A stretch of DNA of 64,000 nt from Scandinavium sp002470465 (GCF_040750395.1 NZ_JBFLVD010000011.1:62001-126000); one strand, 5' to 3'; shown: positions 53,801 to 61,460, counted from the stretch's first letter. Notes: a model not told the origin generated them from the sequence alone. Numbers and translations: made by a program.

Positions 53801-54043
53801 GCAGACGGCAGCATCAAAGAGAGTGAACAGATTAAGCCACTCGATATTGTAATGGCGCCAGGCGTGAGCGTATGGGGCTGCGTTGATCCCCGGATCGTAT
53901 TGCTGGAACAGGCCGAAAAACTGGAGGTGCCTGTGGAAAACGCAGGACCGCTTTTGGGCGAAATTCGACTACCGGCTGATAAGGACGGTGCGATATCAGA
54001 CTGGCTTTATCACCCATGGTTGGGCGTATTTCGCGCCCTCTGA
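50801..54043 (+). CDS. cas3: Cas2-3 fusion: nuclease-helicase of type I-F
   Basis: A 1080-aa fusion typical of type I-F. Residues about 1-95 are Cas2-like; the HD nuclease domain has His122-Asp123 (LFHDFGK) and further His residues (YRHEW, SHHRLP). The SF2 helicase has Walker A STGCGKT (425-431), motif II DEPD (582-585), motif III SSATLPP (612-618) and the C-terminal motif AGRIQRH. It is recruited by the Csy complex to degrade target DNA and also joins Cas1 in adaptation. It appears intact. Its stop codon lies in the loop of a strong hairpin. Confidence 0.97.
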   Translation: MNILLVSQCTKKAREQSCRIIDQFAERMGDSCWQTAITLEGLTTLRKLLRKTARRNTAVACHWLKKSGQSELLWIVGNQRRFNAQGRVPTNRTLRSVDINDSLHWQCAESIALLAAIAGLFHDFGKAGKCFQQTLLGKSSKRYQPYRHEWISVRLFQAFVGELSDSQWLEKLGSLSPKDEPALLARLIKDHPQFTDSPFCSLPPLATAVAWLIVSHHRLPRNLLDNVGNMDVSRGKTWLQNQFNADWNSLNQRDEEWGSRAFRDVWHFPAGTPLQSKKWLDKARQISRRAVNAGSLMQYGSMEQPFVMHMARLCLMLADHFYSSADAQPKWQDPDYAVWANTVRETGECKQRVDEHLCGVAHHALLLGRQLMHVRASLPAIARHKGFRERVTSERFLWQNRAWDIAAALRERSREEGFFGVNMASTGCGKTFANARIMYALADEQTGCRFTVALGLRTLTLQTGDALRERLKLAEDDLAVMTGSAAVKTLWQQSQQKEDALDAGSASAEPYDEEHSYVHYEGSSQAGVLQKWLEGDSKLATLVSAPVLVTTLDNLIPATEGVRGGRQLPAMLRLLTSDLVLDEPDDFDINDLHAVCRLMNWAGMLGTRVLLSSATLPPELIQALFAAYLAGRKSWQMACGITGKATSVCCAWFDEYHASTFKTGEGIQFRHQHDEFVQRHAKKLLDKERLNFGRIEPLSSVTPAVTDAIAAVAKSLHQQMLVLHSAHKEMHEGGKSVSLGLVRFANINPLVAVAQALMALPSPDDVRIHYCVYHSRQPLIVRSAMEKCLDRIFARHQPEGLFLHPEIGAALECYPEKHHLFVVAGTSVLEVGRDWDASWGIIEPSSMRSIIQFAGRIQRHRRLKPKHENLVILSHNIKGLCQKYPAFEKPGFETKDHLLPEHDMAHLLTRRDYENITALSRIAPSFSPDNLLAALEHQRLKAELMSKKTRKPVAADFWRQSMNWNAHMQNLKPFRQTRPEAVLFLHMVDEDSDPVFAFYAADGSIKESEQIKPLDIVMAPGVSVWGCVDPRIVLLEQAEKLEVPVENAGPLLGEIRLPADKDGAISDWLYHPWLGVFRAL

Positions 54044-54053
54044 TGAGGGCGCG
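54032..54053. other. GC hairpin over the cas2-3 stop codon
   Basis: A perfect 9-bp stem, CGCGCCCTC (54032-54040) and GAGGGCGCG (54045-54053), with loop TGAT containing the cas2-3 TGA. On the minus strand it directly follows the CRISPR-like hairpin, so it could form the 3' end of a minus-strand RNA; there is no T tract in either direction. On the plus strand it could cap the cas1-cas2-3 message or slow ribosomes at the stop. Confidence 0.6.
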
Positions 54054-54102
54054 AGCTGCTTGTACAGCAGTGAACAATTAAACGCGTATTTATATTTCTA
54101 AC
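54054..54102 (-). ncRNA. Mini-CRISPR (creA/creR-like) antisense to the cas operon
   Basis: Read on the minus strand: GTTAGAAA (54102-54095), seven of eight bases of the crRNA handle CTTAGAAA; a 19-nt pseudo-spacer TATAAATACGCGTTTAATT (54094-54076); then GTTCACTGCTGTACAAGCAG plus CT (54075-54054), identical to the first 22 bases of the array 1 repeat except C10 to T and G16 to A. These two positions pair in the Cas6f hairpin, so the stem is kept. This looks like a crRNA-like RNA that Csy4 and the Csy complex could bind. The promoter is not identified. Confidence 0.6.
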
Positions 54103-54224
54103 AGTTTGTTTTCAGGGAAGAGCATAAGTCTGAATAATTATTTCTTTTTTTCCCCGGATTCGAATCTTGTAGGGGCAATTGTCACTTTCCCCCTAAAAAT
54201 TCATTAACAAAGGGTGTGATTGCA

Positions 54225-55538
54225 ATGGAATCAGTAGAGCTTACTGGCTTTATCACCGACTATATCGCTGCCCGAAGGCAGGCGAAGCTCGACAAGTTTG
54301 AAAAGGAAGCGGCAAAACGCTCTGCGGAAGATGATGCTGCTATTACGTTAGCCGCACAGCGACAGGCTCTCGAAGAGCAGTATAGACCGCAAAACTGGCT
54401 GACCGATGCCGCCAGGCGCGCCGGGCAAATTAGTCTCGTGACCCATGCGGCAAAGTTTACCCACGGTGATTCGAAAAGCAGCAGCATTTACCTCGAAGTT
54501 CAAGGAGACTCGCGCTATCTCAGCAGCTCGTCGTTATCGGAGCTGACGGCCGATGCCGTTGGGAATGCTGCTGCGCTGGACGTGGCGAAGCTGCTGCAAA
54601 CCGTTGTGGCAGGTGATTCCCTGCTGGCCTGTCTGAAGCGGGGGGATTATCAACCGCTGCGTGCGCTGGCCGATAATGATGCGCAGCTGGCGCTTTGGGT
54701 TGAAGGATTTAGCCGCGCGTTAGTTCCCAATGAACCTGCTTCACATAAGCTCGCCAAACAAATCTGGTTTCCAGTTGATGGTGGCTATCATCTTTTGTCC
54801 CCTCTCTTCGCAACGTCCTTTGTGCAGGCGATGCACGAGAAAATGGTCACGATCCGATTTAGCGATGAAGCAAAAGCCATTCGTGACGCGCATAAGAACA
54901 GGCAGTGGCATCCTCAGCCGCTGGTCAGGTTCCGCAATCTGGCGGTAATGAATTTCGGTGGTACCAAACCGCAAAACATTTCAGCGCTGAACAGCTCCCG
55001 GGGTGGCAGAGTCTGGCTACTCTCTGCGCAGCCGCCCGTCTGGAAACAGATAGATAAGCCGCCGACGTCCCTTCGCTCAATATTTGCTGTACGAGGGCGT
55101 TTTTCATTCGAAGCAAAAATGCTGGTATCCCGAATTATTCAGCTACACATTGGCACGGGAGAAGTTAAGAATCGTCATATCCGTTCTGCTCGGGATGGCT
55201 ATGTCGATGAGCTTATCGATCTGCTGTTTATGCATGTTTCCGCCTTGCAGCAGGAAAAATGGCAAGGGTGGACGCAAAACTGTCCCGAACTGCCGCGGCA
55301 TCAGCAACTTTGGCTCGATCCGTGGCGCGGTAAAGGTGATGAAAGTTTTCGTCTGGAGCGCCAGCAGCATGACTGGCAGACGCTGGTTGCGAACGATTTT
55401 GCCCGCCGGCTGAATCATAATCTGCGTCAGAAATTACCTGATATGGCGTGGGCAGAGCACCGTCACTGGCAAACCCGCCCGTTATTTCGTCAGCGAATGC
55501 GGGAGATGGAAACGGTGATTGAAGAGGTGCTGAAATGA
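54225..55538 (+). CDS. csy1: Csy1 (Cas8f), large subunit of the Csy complex
   Basis: A protein of about 437 aa, the type I-F Cas8f that binds the crRNA 5' handle with Csy2 and reads the PAM. Family features include WLTDAARRAGQISLVTHAAKFTH near the N terminus and FGGTKPQNISALNSSRGG in the middle. The ATG at 54225 is chosen; an in-frame GTG at 54216 lies too close to AAAGG. It opens the csy1-csy2-csy3-csy4 group after a 170-bp gap from cas2-3, so it may have its own promoter. The stop overlaps csy2 by 4 bp. Confidence 0.93.
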   Translation: MESVELTGFITDYIAARRQAKLDKFEKEAAKRSAEDDAAITLAAQRQALEEQYRPQNWLTDAARRAGQISLVTHAAKFTHGDSKSSSIYLEVQGDSRYLSSSSLSELTADAVGNAAALDVAKLLQTVVAGDSLLACLKRGDYQPLRALADNDAQLALWVEGFSRALVPNEPASHKLAKQIWFPVDGGYHLLSPLFATSFVQAMHEKMVTIRFSDEAKAIRDAHKNRQWHPQPLVRFRNLAVMNFGGTKPQNISALNSSRGGRVWLLSAQPPVWKQIDKPPTSLRSIFAVRGRFSFEAKMLVSRIIQLHIGTGEVKNRHIRSARDGYVDELIDLLFMHVSALQQEKWQGWTQNCPELPRHQQLWLDPWRGKGDESFRLERQQHDWQTLVANDFARRLNHNLRQKLPDMAWAEHRHWQTRPLFRQRMREMETVIEEVLK

Positions 55539-56473
55539 GCTATTTACTGCTGTTACCTCACATTCGTGTTGAAAACGCGAACGCGGTGGCTGGCCTGACC
55601 TGGGGCTATCCGGCGATCACCCACTTTTTAGGCTATGTTCACGCTCTTTCCCGTAAAATCAGTCAAACCTATTCTTTGACACTTTCTGGCTGTGCAGTTA
55701 TCAGCCATGAACATCAGACGCACGCCTACGCATCAGGCCGCGAGTATCAGTTTGCGCTAACCCGAAACCCGCTGACTAAAGAAGGCAAAACGGCCTCCTT
55801 TAATGAAGAAGGGCGAATGCATCTTACCGTCTCTTTGCTGGTTGAGTGTGAAGGTGAGATCCCTAACGGTGAGCATGGCATGGCGGAGCTATGTGAGCGC
55901 CTGCGTCAGCTTTGTCCTGCGCAAAAGTTGGCTGGCGGAAGCATAGTGGGTATGCGCGATCCCATCCTGTTTTATACCCCTACAGAGCATTCGCAGTGGC
56001 GCAAAATCCTATGGCGGCTGATGCCGGGTTTTGCGCTTTGTGACCGAACTGACTGGCTGAAAGAACATCATAACCGATTGCAGCAGACCCACCCCGACAG
56101 CACGATGATGGACGCCTGGCTGGATTTCACCACGCAAAAATTTAAAGCCGCGGAAGATGTGCCGGACGGAGAACAGGTTCCCTGGCATTACCAGCCTAAA
56201 CCGATGCCTGGCTATCTGGTGCCGCTTATGTGTGGTTATCAGCGAGTTTCCCGGCTTTATGGCGCTGGTGAAGTGGCAAATGCCCGCGATAGCGTTTCAC
56301 CATTTGCGTTTGCCGAGGCTGTTTATGGTGTAGGGGAATGGCGAGGGCTACACAGAATTGCAGATATGCAGGCGCTTTTTTGGCGCTATCAGAACACTGA
56401 AACTGGCTACTACTGTTTAGCACAGCCGGTTCCGGATGACATTTTAGTCAATGACGATGATGATTCAGAATAA
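55535..56473 (+). CDS. csy2: Csy2 (Cas5f)
   Basis: A 312-aa RAMP-fold subunit that caps the 5' end of the crRNA and pairs with Csy1. It opens YLLLLPHIRVENANAVAGLTWGYPAITHFLGYVHALSR, the typical Csy2 N terminus, and ends in an acidic tail (DDDDSE). Translationally coupled to csy1 through ATGA; 11 bp separate it from csy3. Length is normal for the family. Confidence 0.94.
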   Translation: MSYLLLLPHIRVENANAVAGLTWGYPAITHFLGYVHALSRKISQTYSLTLSGCAVISHEHQTHAYASGREYQFALTRNPLTKEGKTASFNEEGRMHLTVSLLVECEGEIPNGEHGMAELCERLRQLCPAQKLAGGSIVGMRDPILFYTPTEHSQWRKILWRLMPGFALCDRTDWLKEHHNRLQQTHPDSTMMDAWLDFTTQKFKAAEDVPDGEQVPWHYQPKPMPGYLVPLMCGYQRVSRLYGAGEVANARDSVSPFAFAEAVYGVGEWRGLHRIADMQALFWRYQNTETGYYCLAQPVPDDILVNDDDDSE

Positions 56474-56484
56474 GGATACCACTT

Positions 56485-57486
56485 ATGGCAAAGGCACCAA
56501 CAAAGGTAAAAACCGCATCCGTTCTGGCTTTCGAGCGCAAACTGGCAACCTCTGATGCGCTGATGTATGCCGGTAACTGGCAGGGTAAGGAGTGGCAACC
56601 CATCCGCATCCAGGAGAAAGCCGTTCGCGGAACCATCTCCAACCGGCTGAAAAATGCAGCCTCAACGGACCAGGCGAAACTGGATGCTGAGATCCAGAAG
56701 GCTAATCTGCAACGTGTGGATACAGCAGCCCTTTCAGCGGACACTGACACTCTTAAATTGGTGTTTACCCTTCGCGTGCTGGGGGATTTGGCAATACCAT
56801 CGGTCTGTAATGATATGGCCTATCAGGATGAATTGCAGCAGGTGATCAATGGCTATATCCATGAGCAAGGGTTTGCTGAACTGGCACATCGGTATGCCAG
56901 CAATCTGGCAAATGGCCGTTTCCTCTGGCGTAACCGGATTGGTGCCGAAAAAATCAGCGTCGCCGTCAGCGCAGGCGAGAAACAGTGGACATTCAATAGC
57001 CACGAATATTCTCTGCGCGAGTTTTCACATAAGGAAAAGGGGCTGAACGAACTGGCTGAGCTGATCGCGCAAGGCCTGCATGGCAAGTCCTGGGTGATGC
57101 TGACGGTGGAGGCGCAAGTCCTGCTTGGGGCCGGACAGGAAGTGTTCCCGTCTCAGGAACTGGTGCTGGACAGTAACAGCAGTAAAAGCCGGGTGTTGTA
57201 TCAGGTTGCAGATGTTGCGGGAATTCATTCTCAAAAAGTGGGCAACGCCGTGCGTACCATCGATACCTGGCATCCGAAAGTGAATGAGCTGGGAGCCATT
57301 GCGGTTGAACCCTATGGTTCGGTGACTAACCGTGGCGTAGCGTGTCGCCAGCCAAAAGATAAAATGGATTTCTATACATTACTGGATAACTGGGTGACGA
57401 AAGGGCTAAAACCGGATCCGGAACAGCAGCACTACGTTATGGCGGTGCTAATCCGCGGTGGCGTCTTCGGTGAGAAAGCAGAATAA
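56485..57486 (+). CDS. csy3: Csy3 (Cas7f), backbone subunit
   Basis: A 333-aa RAMP-fold protein; six copies coat the spacer part of the crRNA. Typical blocks are VLAFERKLATSDALMYAGNW at the N terminus, GRFLWRNRIGAEKISV in the middle and EPYGSVTNRGVACRQPKD near the C terminus. A ribosome binding site (AAGGA, 8 nt) precedes the ATG. csy4 follows after 9 bp. Confidence 0.95.
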   Translation: MAKAPTKVKTASVLAFERKLATSDALMYAGNWQGKEWQPIRIQEKAVRGTISNRLKNAASTDQAKLDAEIQKANLQRVDTAALSADTDTLKLVFTLRVLGDLAIPSVCNDMAYQDELQQVINGYIHEQGFAELAHRYASNLANGRFLWRNRIGAEKISVAVSAGEKQWTFNSHEYSLREFSHKEKGLNELAELIAQGLHGKSWVMLTVEAQVLLGAGQEVFPSQELVLDSNSSKSRVLYQVADVAGIHSQKVGNAVRTIDTWHPKVNELGAIAVEPYGSVTNRGVACRQPKDKMDFYTLLDNWVTKGLKPDPEQQHYVMAVLIRGGVFGEKAE

Positions 57487-57495
57487 GGGGTTGGT

Positions 57496-58050
57496 ATGGA
57501 GAGTTACCTCGAAATACGGGTCTTATCCGATCCTGAATTTGGTGAAGAGATGCTGATGGCCGCGCTGATGGCAAAATTGCATCGCGCGCTTGGGGCGAGA
57601 GGCAAGGGGGATATTGGCGTCAGTTTCCCTCAGGTCAATATCAAGCCCGGAGACCGTCTTCGTGTGCACGGTACTGCTGTCGGATTACAGGAGCTTGAGG
57701 CGACAAACTGGCGTAAAGGGTTAAATGATTACGTGATATGCAGCGGCATACAAAATGTCCCGATCAATGCACTTTGGCGGACGGTTAGCCGTGTTCAGCC
57801 GAAAGGTAATCCAGAACGTTTGATGCGGCGTTCGGTACGAAAAGGATGGATGACGCAGGAAGAGGCCGAACGCCGACTGCAAACCATGTCGCCGTCCACG
57901 CTGACATTGCCTTTTCTGCAAATGAAAAGTCTGTCGAACAACAATCCCTTCCGACTCTTTATTCGCCATGGCGAGATAACCGAACACCAGGTCACTGGAG
58001 AGTTTAGTAGTTACGGCCTCAGTGCGGTTGCCACCATCCCTTGGTTCTGA
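57496..58050 (+). CDS. cas6f: Csy4 (Cas6f), crRNA-processing endoribonuclease
   Basis: A 184-aa endoribonuclease that cuts pre-crRNA at the base of the CTGCC/GGCAG repeat hairpin and stays bound to it. The catalytic His is at position 29 (KLHRAL), as in Pseudomonas. An Arg-rich helix (RRSVRKGWMTQEEAERRL, about 115-132) is the hairpin-groove binder. Last gene of the csy group; a hairpin terminator follows. One enzyme must handle three hairpin variants here: array 1, array 2 and the mini-CRISPR. Confidence 0.94.
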   Translation: MESYLEIRVLSDPEFGEEMLMAALMAKLHRALGARGKGDIGVSFPQVNIKPGDRLRVHGTAVGLQELEATNWRKGLNDYVICSGIQNVPINALWRTVSRVQPKGNPERLMRRSVRKGWMTQEEAERRLQTMSPSTLTLPFLQMKSLSNNNPFRLFIRHGEITEHQVTGEFSSYGLSAVATIPWF

Positions 58051-58055
58051 AAAAC

Positions 58056-58086
58056 GCTTCTCCGGGAAAAACGGAGAAGCTTATTA
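58056..58086 (+). terminator. Terminator of the csy operon
   Basis: A 9-bp stem, GCTTCTCCG and CGGAGAAGC, with a 7-nt loop and a weak tail TTATTA. It lies 5 bp after csy4 and separates the cas message from the array 2 leader. Confidence 0.7.
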
Positions 58087-58249
58087 ACAATTCTTTTATC
58101 CGGAACCCAGGTAAAGTGAACCCTAATTTCTGCGGTCATTATAACTCGTTGATTTTTATGCGAGCTATAGCAAGCCATAAAAAAGGGTACTATGGACATA
58201 ATTCAAGTTAATTTGTATATAAACAATAGGTTACATATAAATGTCTTAA
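58087..58249 (+). promoter_or_regulatory. Leader of CRISPR array 2
   Basis: An AT-rich region upstream of repeat 1 of array 2. It shares with leader 1 the IHF-like TAACTCGTTGATT (58142-58154, ending 95 bp before the repeat), AAAAAAGGGT ending 61 bp before it, and ACAATAGG ending 19 bp before it. Other sequence is different. The order and spacing indicate an acquisition-competent leader. Confidence 0.75.
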
Positions 58250-58876
58250 GTGCACTGCCGCACAGGCAGCTTAGAAAATTTGCCTGAGCGCCGCCTTTCA
58301 TGGATGCACGTGCACTGCCGCACAGGCAGCTTAGAAAAGAAAACGCATAGTGACTTCGGATGTACGCTTGTGCACTGCCGCACAGGCAGCTTAGAAATAG
58401 CAAAGCAGGATTAGTTACGGTGCCAATACGTGCACTGCCGCACAGGCAGCTTAGAAACTCCCTTTCCTGTCACCTTGGGCCATGTTCTTGTGCACTGCCG
58501 CACAGGCAGCTTAGAAATGGTTAAGACCTAGCTGCGTTCTTTTGCTTTTGTGCACTGCCGCACAGGCAGCTTAGAAAAGACTGCTTTCACTTCTCTGGCG
58601 AAGGCGCTCGTGCACTGCCGCACAGGCAGCTTAGAAAGCGTGCTGCACCAAATGACGATGCTTTGGGGGGTGCACTGCCGCACAGGCAGCTTAGAAAGTA
58701 CAATCTCAAAGATATTGAAGAGTGGTACGGTGCACTGCCGCACAGGCAGTTTAGAAAATAAACACGTTTGTGAAATCCTGGGGGATTTTGTGCACTGCTG
58801 TACAGGCAGCTTAAAAATGGACGGGCAGTAATGTTGTGCTGTTATTGGGTGCATTGTCGCGCAGGTGGCCTAATAC
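58250..58876 (+). CRISPR. CRISPR array 2, type I-F, 11 repeats and 10 spacers
   Basis: Repeats of 28 bp start every 60 bp from 58250 to 58790, and the last starts at 58849. Repeats 1-8 are identical, beginning GTGCACTGCCGCACAGGCAG and ending CTTAGAAA. Repeat 9 has one change, repeat 10 four relative to repeat 1 (two near the hairpin, one in the tail, one in the loop region or close to it), and repeat 11 is strongly decayed. Spacers are 32 bp (last 31). Decay toward the right shows the leader is on the left. It differs from array 1 at repeat positions 3 (T to G) and 12 (T to C). Confidence 0.99.
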
Positions 58877-58907
58877 TTAATAAAGCAGGGTTTTGAATAA
58901 ATAATAA

Positions 58908-58935
58908 GTTAACTGCCGTTAAGGCAGTCAATCCG
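58908..58935 (+). repeat. Relic CRISPR repeat beyond array 2
   Basis: GTTAACTGCCGTTAAGGCAG (58908-58927) keeps the CTGCC/GGCAG hairpin of a type I-F repeat and starts 59 bp after repeat 11, so it is in register as a twelfth, decayed repeat. Position 3 is T and position 12 is T, as in array 1, not as in array 2. The intervening 31-bp former spacer (58877-58907) is AT-rich. Confidence 0.7.
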
Positions 58936-59036
58936 TATTTAGTGATTAACCCGTTAGTTTTTCGTTCCTGTTTTCGTATTTTTTAGGTGATCTTGCTGCT
59001 ACTTTTTTTACATTCAGCACAGGGCATTAAGCGGAT

Positions 59037-60197
59037 ATGGCAAACTTTCAAATACGCGACAAGCACAATGCGACAGTCTCCTTTCCGGAGCTGTTCTTCG
59101 ATCTGATTTATGTCTTTGCGGTGACGCAAATCTCCCATTATATGCTGCATCATTTAACGCTTAATGGGGCGCTTCAGGCGCTGGAGTTATGGTTTGCAAC
59201 CTGGCTGGTGTGGCAATACACCGCATGGGTCACGAACTGGTTTGAGCCGGATACGCGCAAATTCAGGCTCATGCTTTTCGCAATGATGCTGGTAGGTCTG
59301 TTTTACTCTGCAGCGCTGCCTGGTGCGTTTGCCGGACGTGGCCTTGTCTTTGCCCTGCTGTATGTGGTGATGCAGGTCGGACGGGCGTTTACGGTGATGA
59401 AGTTCGCCGAAGCCGGGCTGCCATTGACGAAGAATCTGCGGCGCATTTTCATCTGGCTCTGTATTTCTGCGCTGTTCTGGATGGGTGGCGGGCTGGCTGA
59501 AGGGAATATGCGGATGCTGTTGTGGGGGATCGCAATTCTCTGCGAATACGGCTCCCCGATGCTCGGTTTCTGGCTGCCCGTGCTTGGGCGTTCGGACAGC
59601 CTGACGGAGTGGAGCATCTCAGGGCATCATCTGGCCGAACGCTGCCAGCTGTTTGTCATCGTGGCGCTGGGGGAAATCATCGTGATGACGGGCTCTGCGT
59701 TGTACGATATCGAGCCGTGGTCTGCCCCGGTCATTATCAGCGCCCTGGTGGCATTTGCCTCCTGCCTGACGATGTGGTGGATTTACTTCGACGCCAGCAG
59801 CGGCAAAGCCAGCCATATTATCAGCCAGACGAACGATCCCGGAAAACTCGGGGCAAAGTTTCACTATATCCACGTCCTGCTGGTAGGTGCGCTGATTGTG
59901 ACGGCAGTAGGGATTGAACTGACCATTGCCCATCCTGATGCGCGAATCGAAATGACGGCTGCGCTGGTTCTGTTCGGCGGACCTGTCGGTTATCTGGCGG
60001 CAAACGGGCTATTTCGCAAAACGCTTCATGGACGCTTTCCACGCTCTCACGCTATTGGATTGCTGCTGCTTATTCTTCTGCTGGCGGTCAGTGGGGTAAC
60101 GGACAGGCTGATGATTAGCGGGTTAATTGCCGCTGTATTGATTGCGGTGGCGGTATGGGAAAGTTATTGCGTTTCGGAAGATGAGAAAATTGCGTAA
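59037..60197 (+). CDS. LtrA-family membrane protein
   Basis: A 386-aa, very hydrophobic protein with about 11-12 helices, matching the low temperature requirement A (LtrA) family: the N-terminal VSFPELFFDLIYVFAVTQISHYML block and the internal HHLAERCQLFVIVALGEIIVMTG motif with conserved His/Glu. The family is named after a Listeria mutant; its function is unknown. It lies 101 bp beyond the array 2 relic and converges on infA. It is not at this site in E. coli K-12 and may have entered with the CRISPR island. The ribosome binding site is weak. Confidence 0.85.
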   Translation: MANFQIRDKHNATVSFPELFFDLIYVFAVTQISHYMLHHLTLNGALQALELWFATWLVWQYTAWVTNWFEPDTRKFRLMLFAMMLVGLFYSAALPGAFAGRGLVFALLYVVMQVGRAFTVMKFAEAGLPLTKNLRRIFIWLCISALFWMGGGLAEGNMRMLLWGIAILCEYGSPMLGFWLPVLGRSDSLTEWSISGHHLAERCQLFVIVALGEIIVMTGSALYDIEPWSAPVIISALVAFASCLTMWWIYFDASSGKASHIISQTNDPGKLGAKFHYIHVLLVGALIVTAVGIELTIAHPDARIEMTAALVLFGGPVGYLAANGLFRKTLHGRFPRSHAIGLLLLILLLAVSGVTDRLMISGLIAAVLIAVAVWESYCVSEDEKIA

Positions 60198-60202
60198 ATG
60201 AA

Positions 60203-60227
60203 AAAGGTCGGGGGAAACCCGACCTTT
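60203..60227. terminator. Terminator between ltrA-like gene and infA
   Basis: A 10-bp stem, AAAGGTCGGG and CCCGACCTTT, with a 5-nt loop. The minus-strand tail has five T, so it mainly serves infA; the plus-strand tail is weak. Confidence 0.85.
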
Positions 60228-60261
60228 CTGCATTCAGCAACCTGAAAGGGGCTGACAGCGA

Positions 60262-60483
<222 letters not shown>

Positions 60484-60755
60484 GTCCTCGAGGGGTATCA
60501 CTACCATAGTTTTGAACCGGCAAGATAATGCCGAAATTCAGCCATTAAGTAAAGATTTACCCGCCACCTTTCGGCCCGAAGCCGCTGGCGGGATAAAATA
60601 AGCTCGTTTTTGCGCATTGCCCGTCTGTCACAAACGAACACCGTGTGACGAGCGCAAACGTATAAGGGGGGATTCCTGAAACGATGGCGGGGCAACAGGC
60701 AGAAACGACTTCCGGCACAATTATATCACCCTGACAAAAAATGTGCCGAAAACAT

Positions 60756-61460
60756 TTACACTGCGGGTGAAAAGAGCGTTCGGGGCACCCAGAAATGGCC
60801 TGGCAGTGGCTCCGCACGCAGTAGAGCCAGATATTCGAGATAATCGCGGCGAGGAATTTCAATGGCACCAAGCGATGCGGTGTGGCTGTTCAGCACCTGA
60901 CAGTCCAGCAGCTTGCCGCCTGCGCCAGCAAAAGACTGTGTAAACACCAGCAGAGCACTTTTTGAAGCGTTATCCGCCCGACTAAACATCGACTCACCGC
61001 AAAAGAGCGCCCCCTGCGCCACGCCGTACATTCCACCCACCAGTTCATTGCCCAGCCACACCTCAATGGAATGCGCATGGCCGAGTTCATGCAGGCGGTG
61101 ATAGGCCTGAACAATACTTTGCGTAATCCAGGTGCCTTCGTCACGATTGCTGGCACAGCCTGCAATCACCTGGCTAAAGGCATGGTTGAGCGTGATTCTG
61201 TAAGGGGATGCTTTATGGAAGCGCTTCATGCTGCGGCTGATGTGAAACCTGTCCGGCCACAGAACAGCCCGGGGATCGGGCGACCACCAAAGAATAGGGT
61301 CGCCTGGCGAAAACCAGGGAAAAATGCCGCGCTGATAGGCCATCAGCAGCCTTGCCGGGCTAAGGTCGCCCCCCAGCGCGAGCAAACCATTAGGCTCGCG
61401 CAGGGCACCTTCCGGCGACGGAAAGGTAATGGTATGACGTGACAACTGGACCAGCCGCAT
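60756..61460 (-). CDS. aat: Leucyl/phenylalanyl-tRNA-protein transferase Aat
   Basis: A 234-aa enzyme that adds Leu or Phe to proteins starting with Arg or Lys, creating N-degrons for ClpS-ClpAP, which is encoded about 12 kb away. The family core FPWFSPGDPILWWSPDPR (about residues 47-64) and the GNELVGGMYGVAQGALFCGESMFS region are present. Same length as E. coli Aat. It follows cydC by 39 bp on the minus strand. Confidence 0.96.
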   Translation of the reverse strand: MRLVQLSRHTITFPSPEGALREPNGLLALGGDLSPARLLMAYQRGIFPWFSPGDPILWWSPDPRAVLWPDRFHISRSMKRFHKASPYRITLNHAFSQVIAGCASNRDEGTWITQSIVQAYHRLHELGHAHSIEVWLGNELVGGMYGVAQGALFCGESMFSRADNASKSALLVFTQSFAGAGGKLLDCQVLNSHTASLGAIEIPRRDYLEYLALLRAEPLPGHFWVPRTLFSPAV

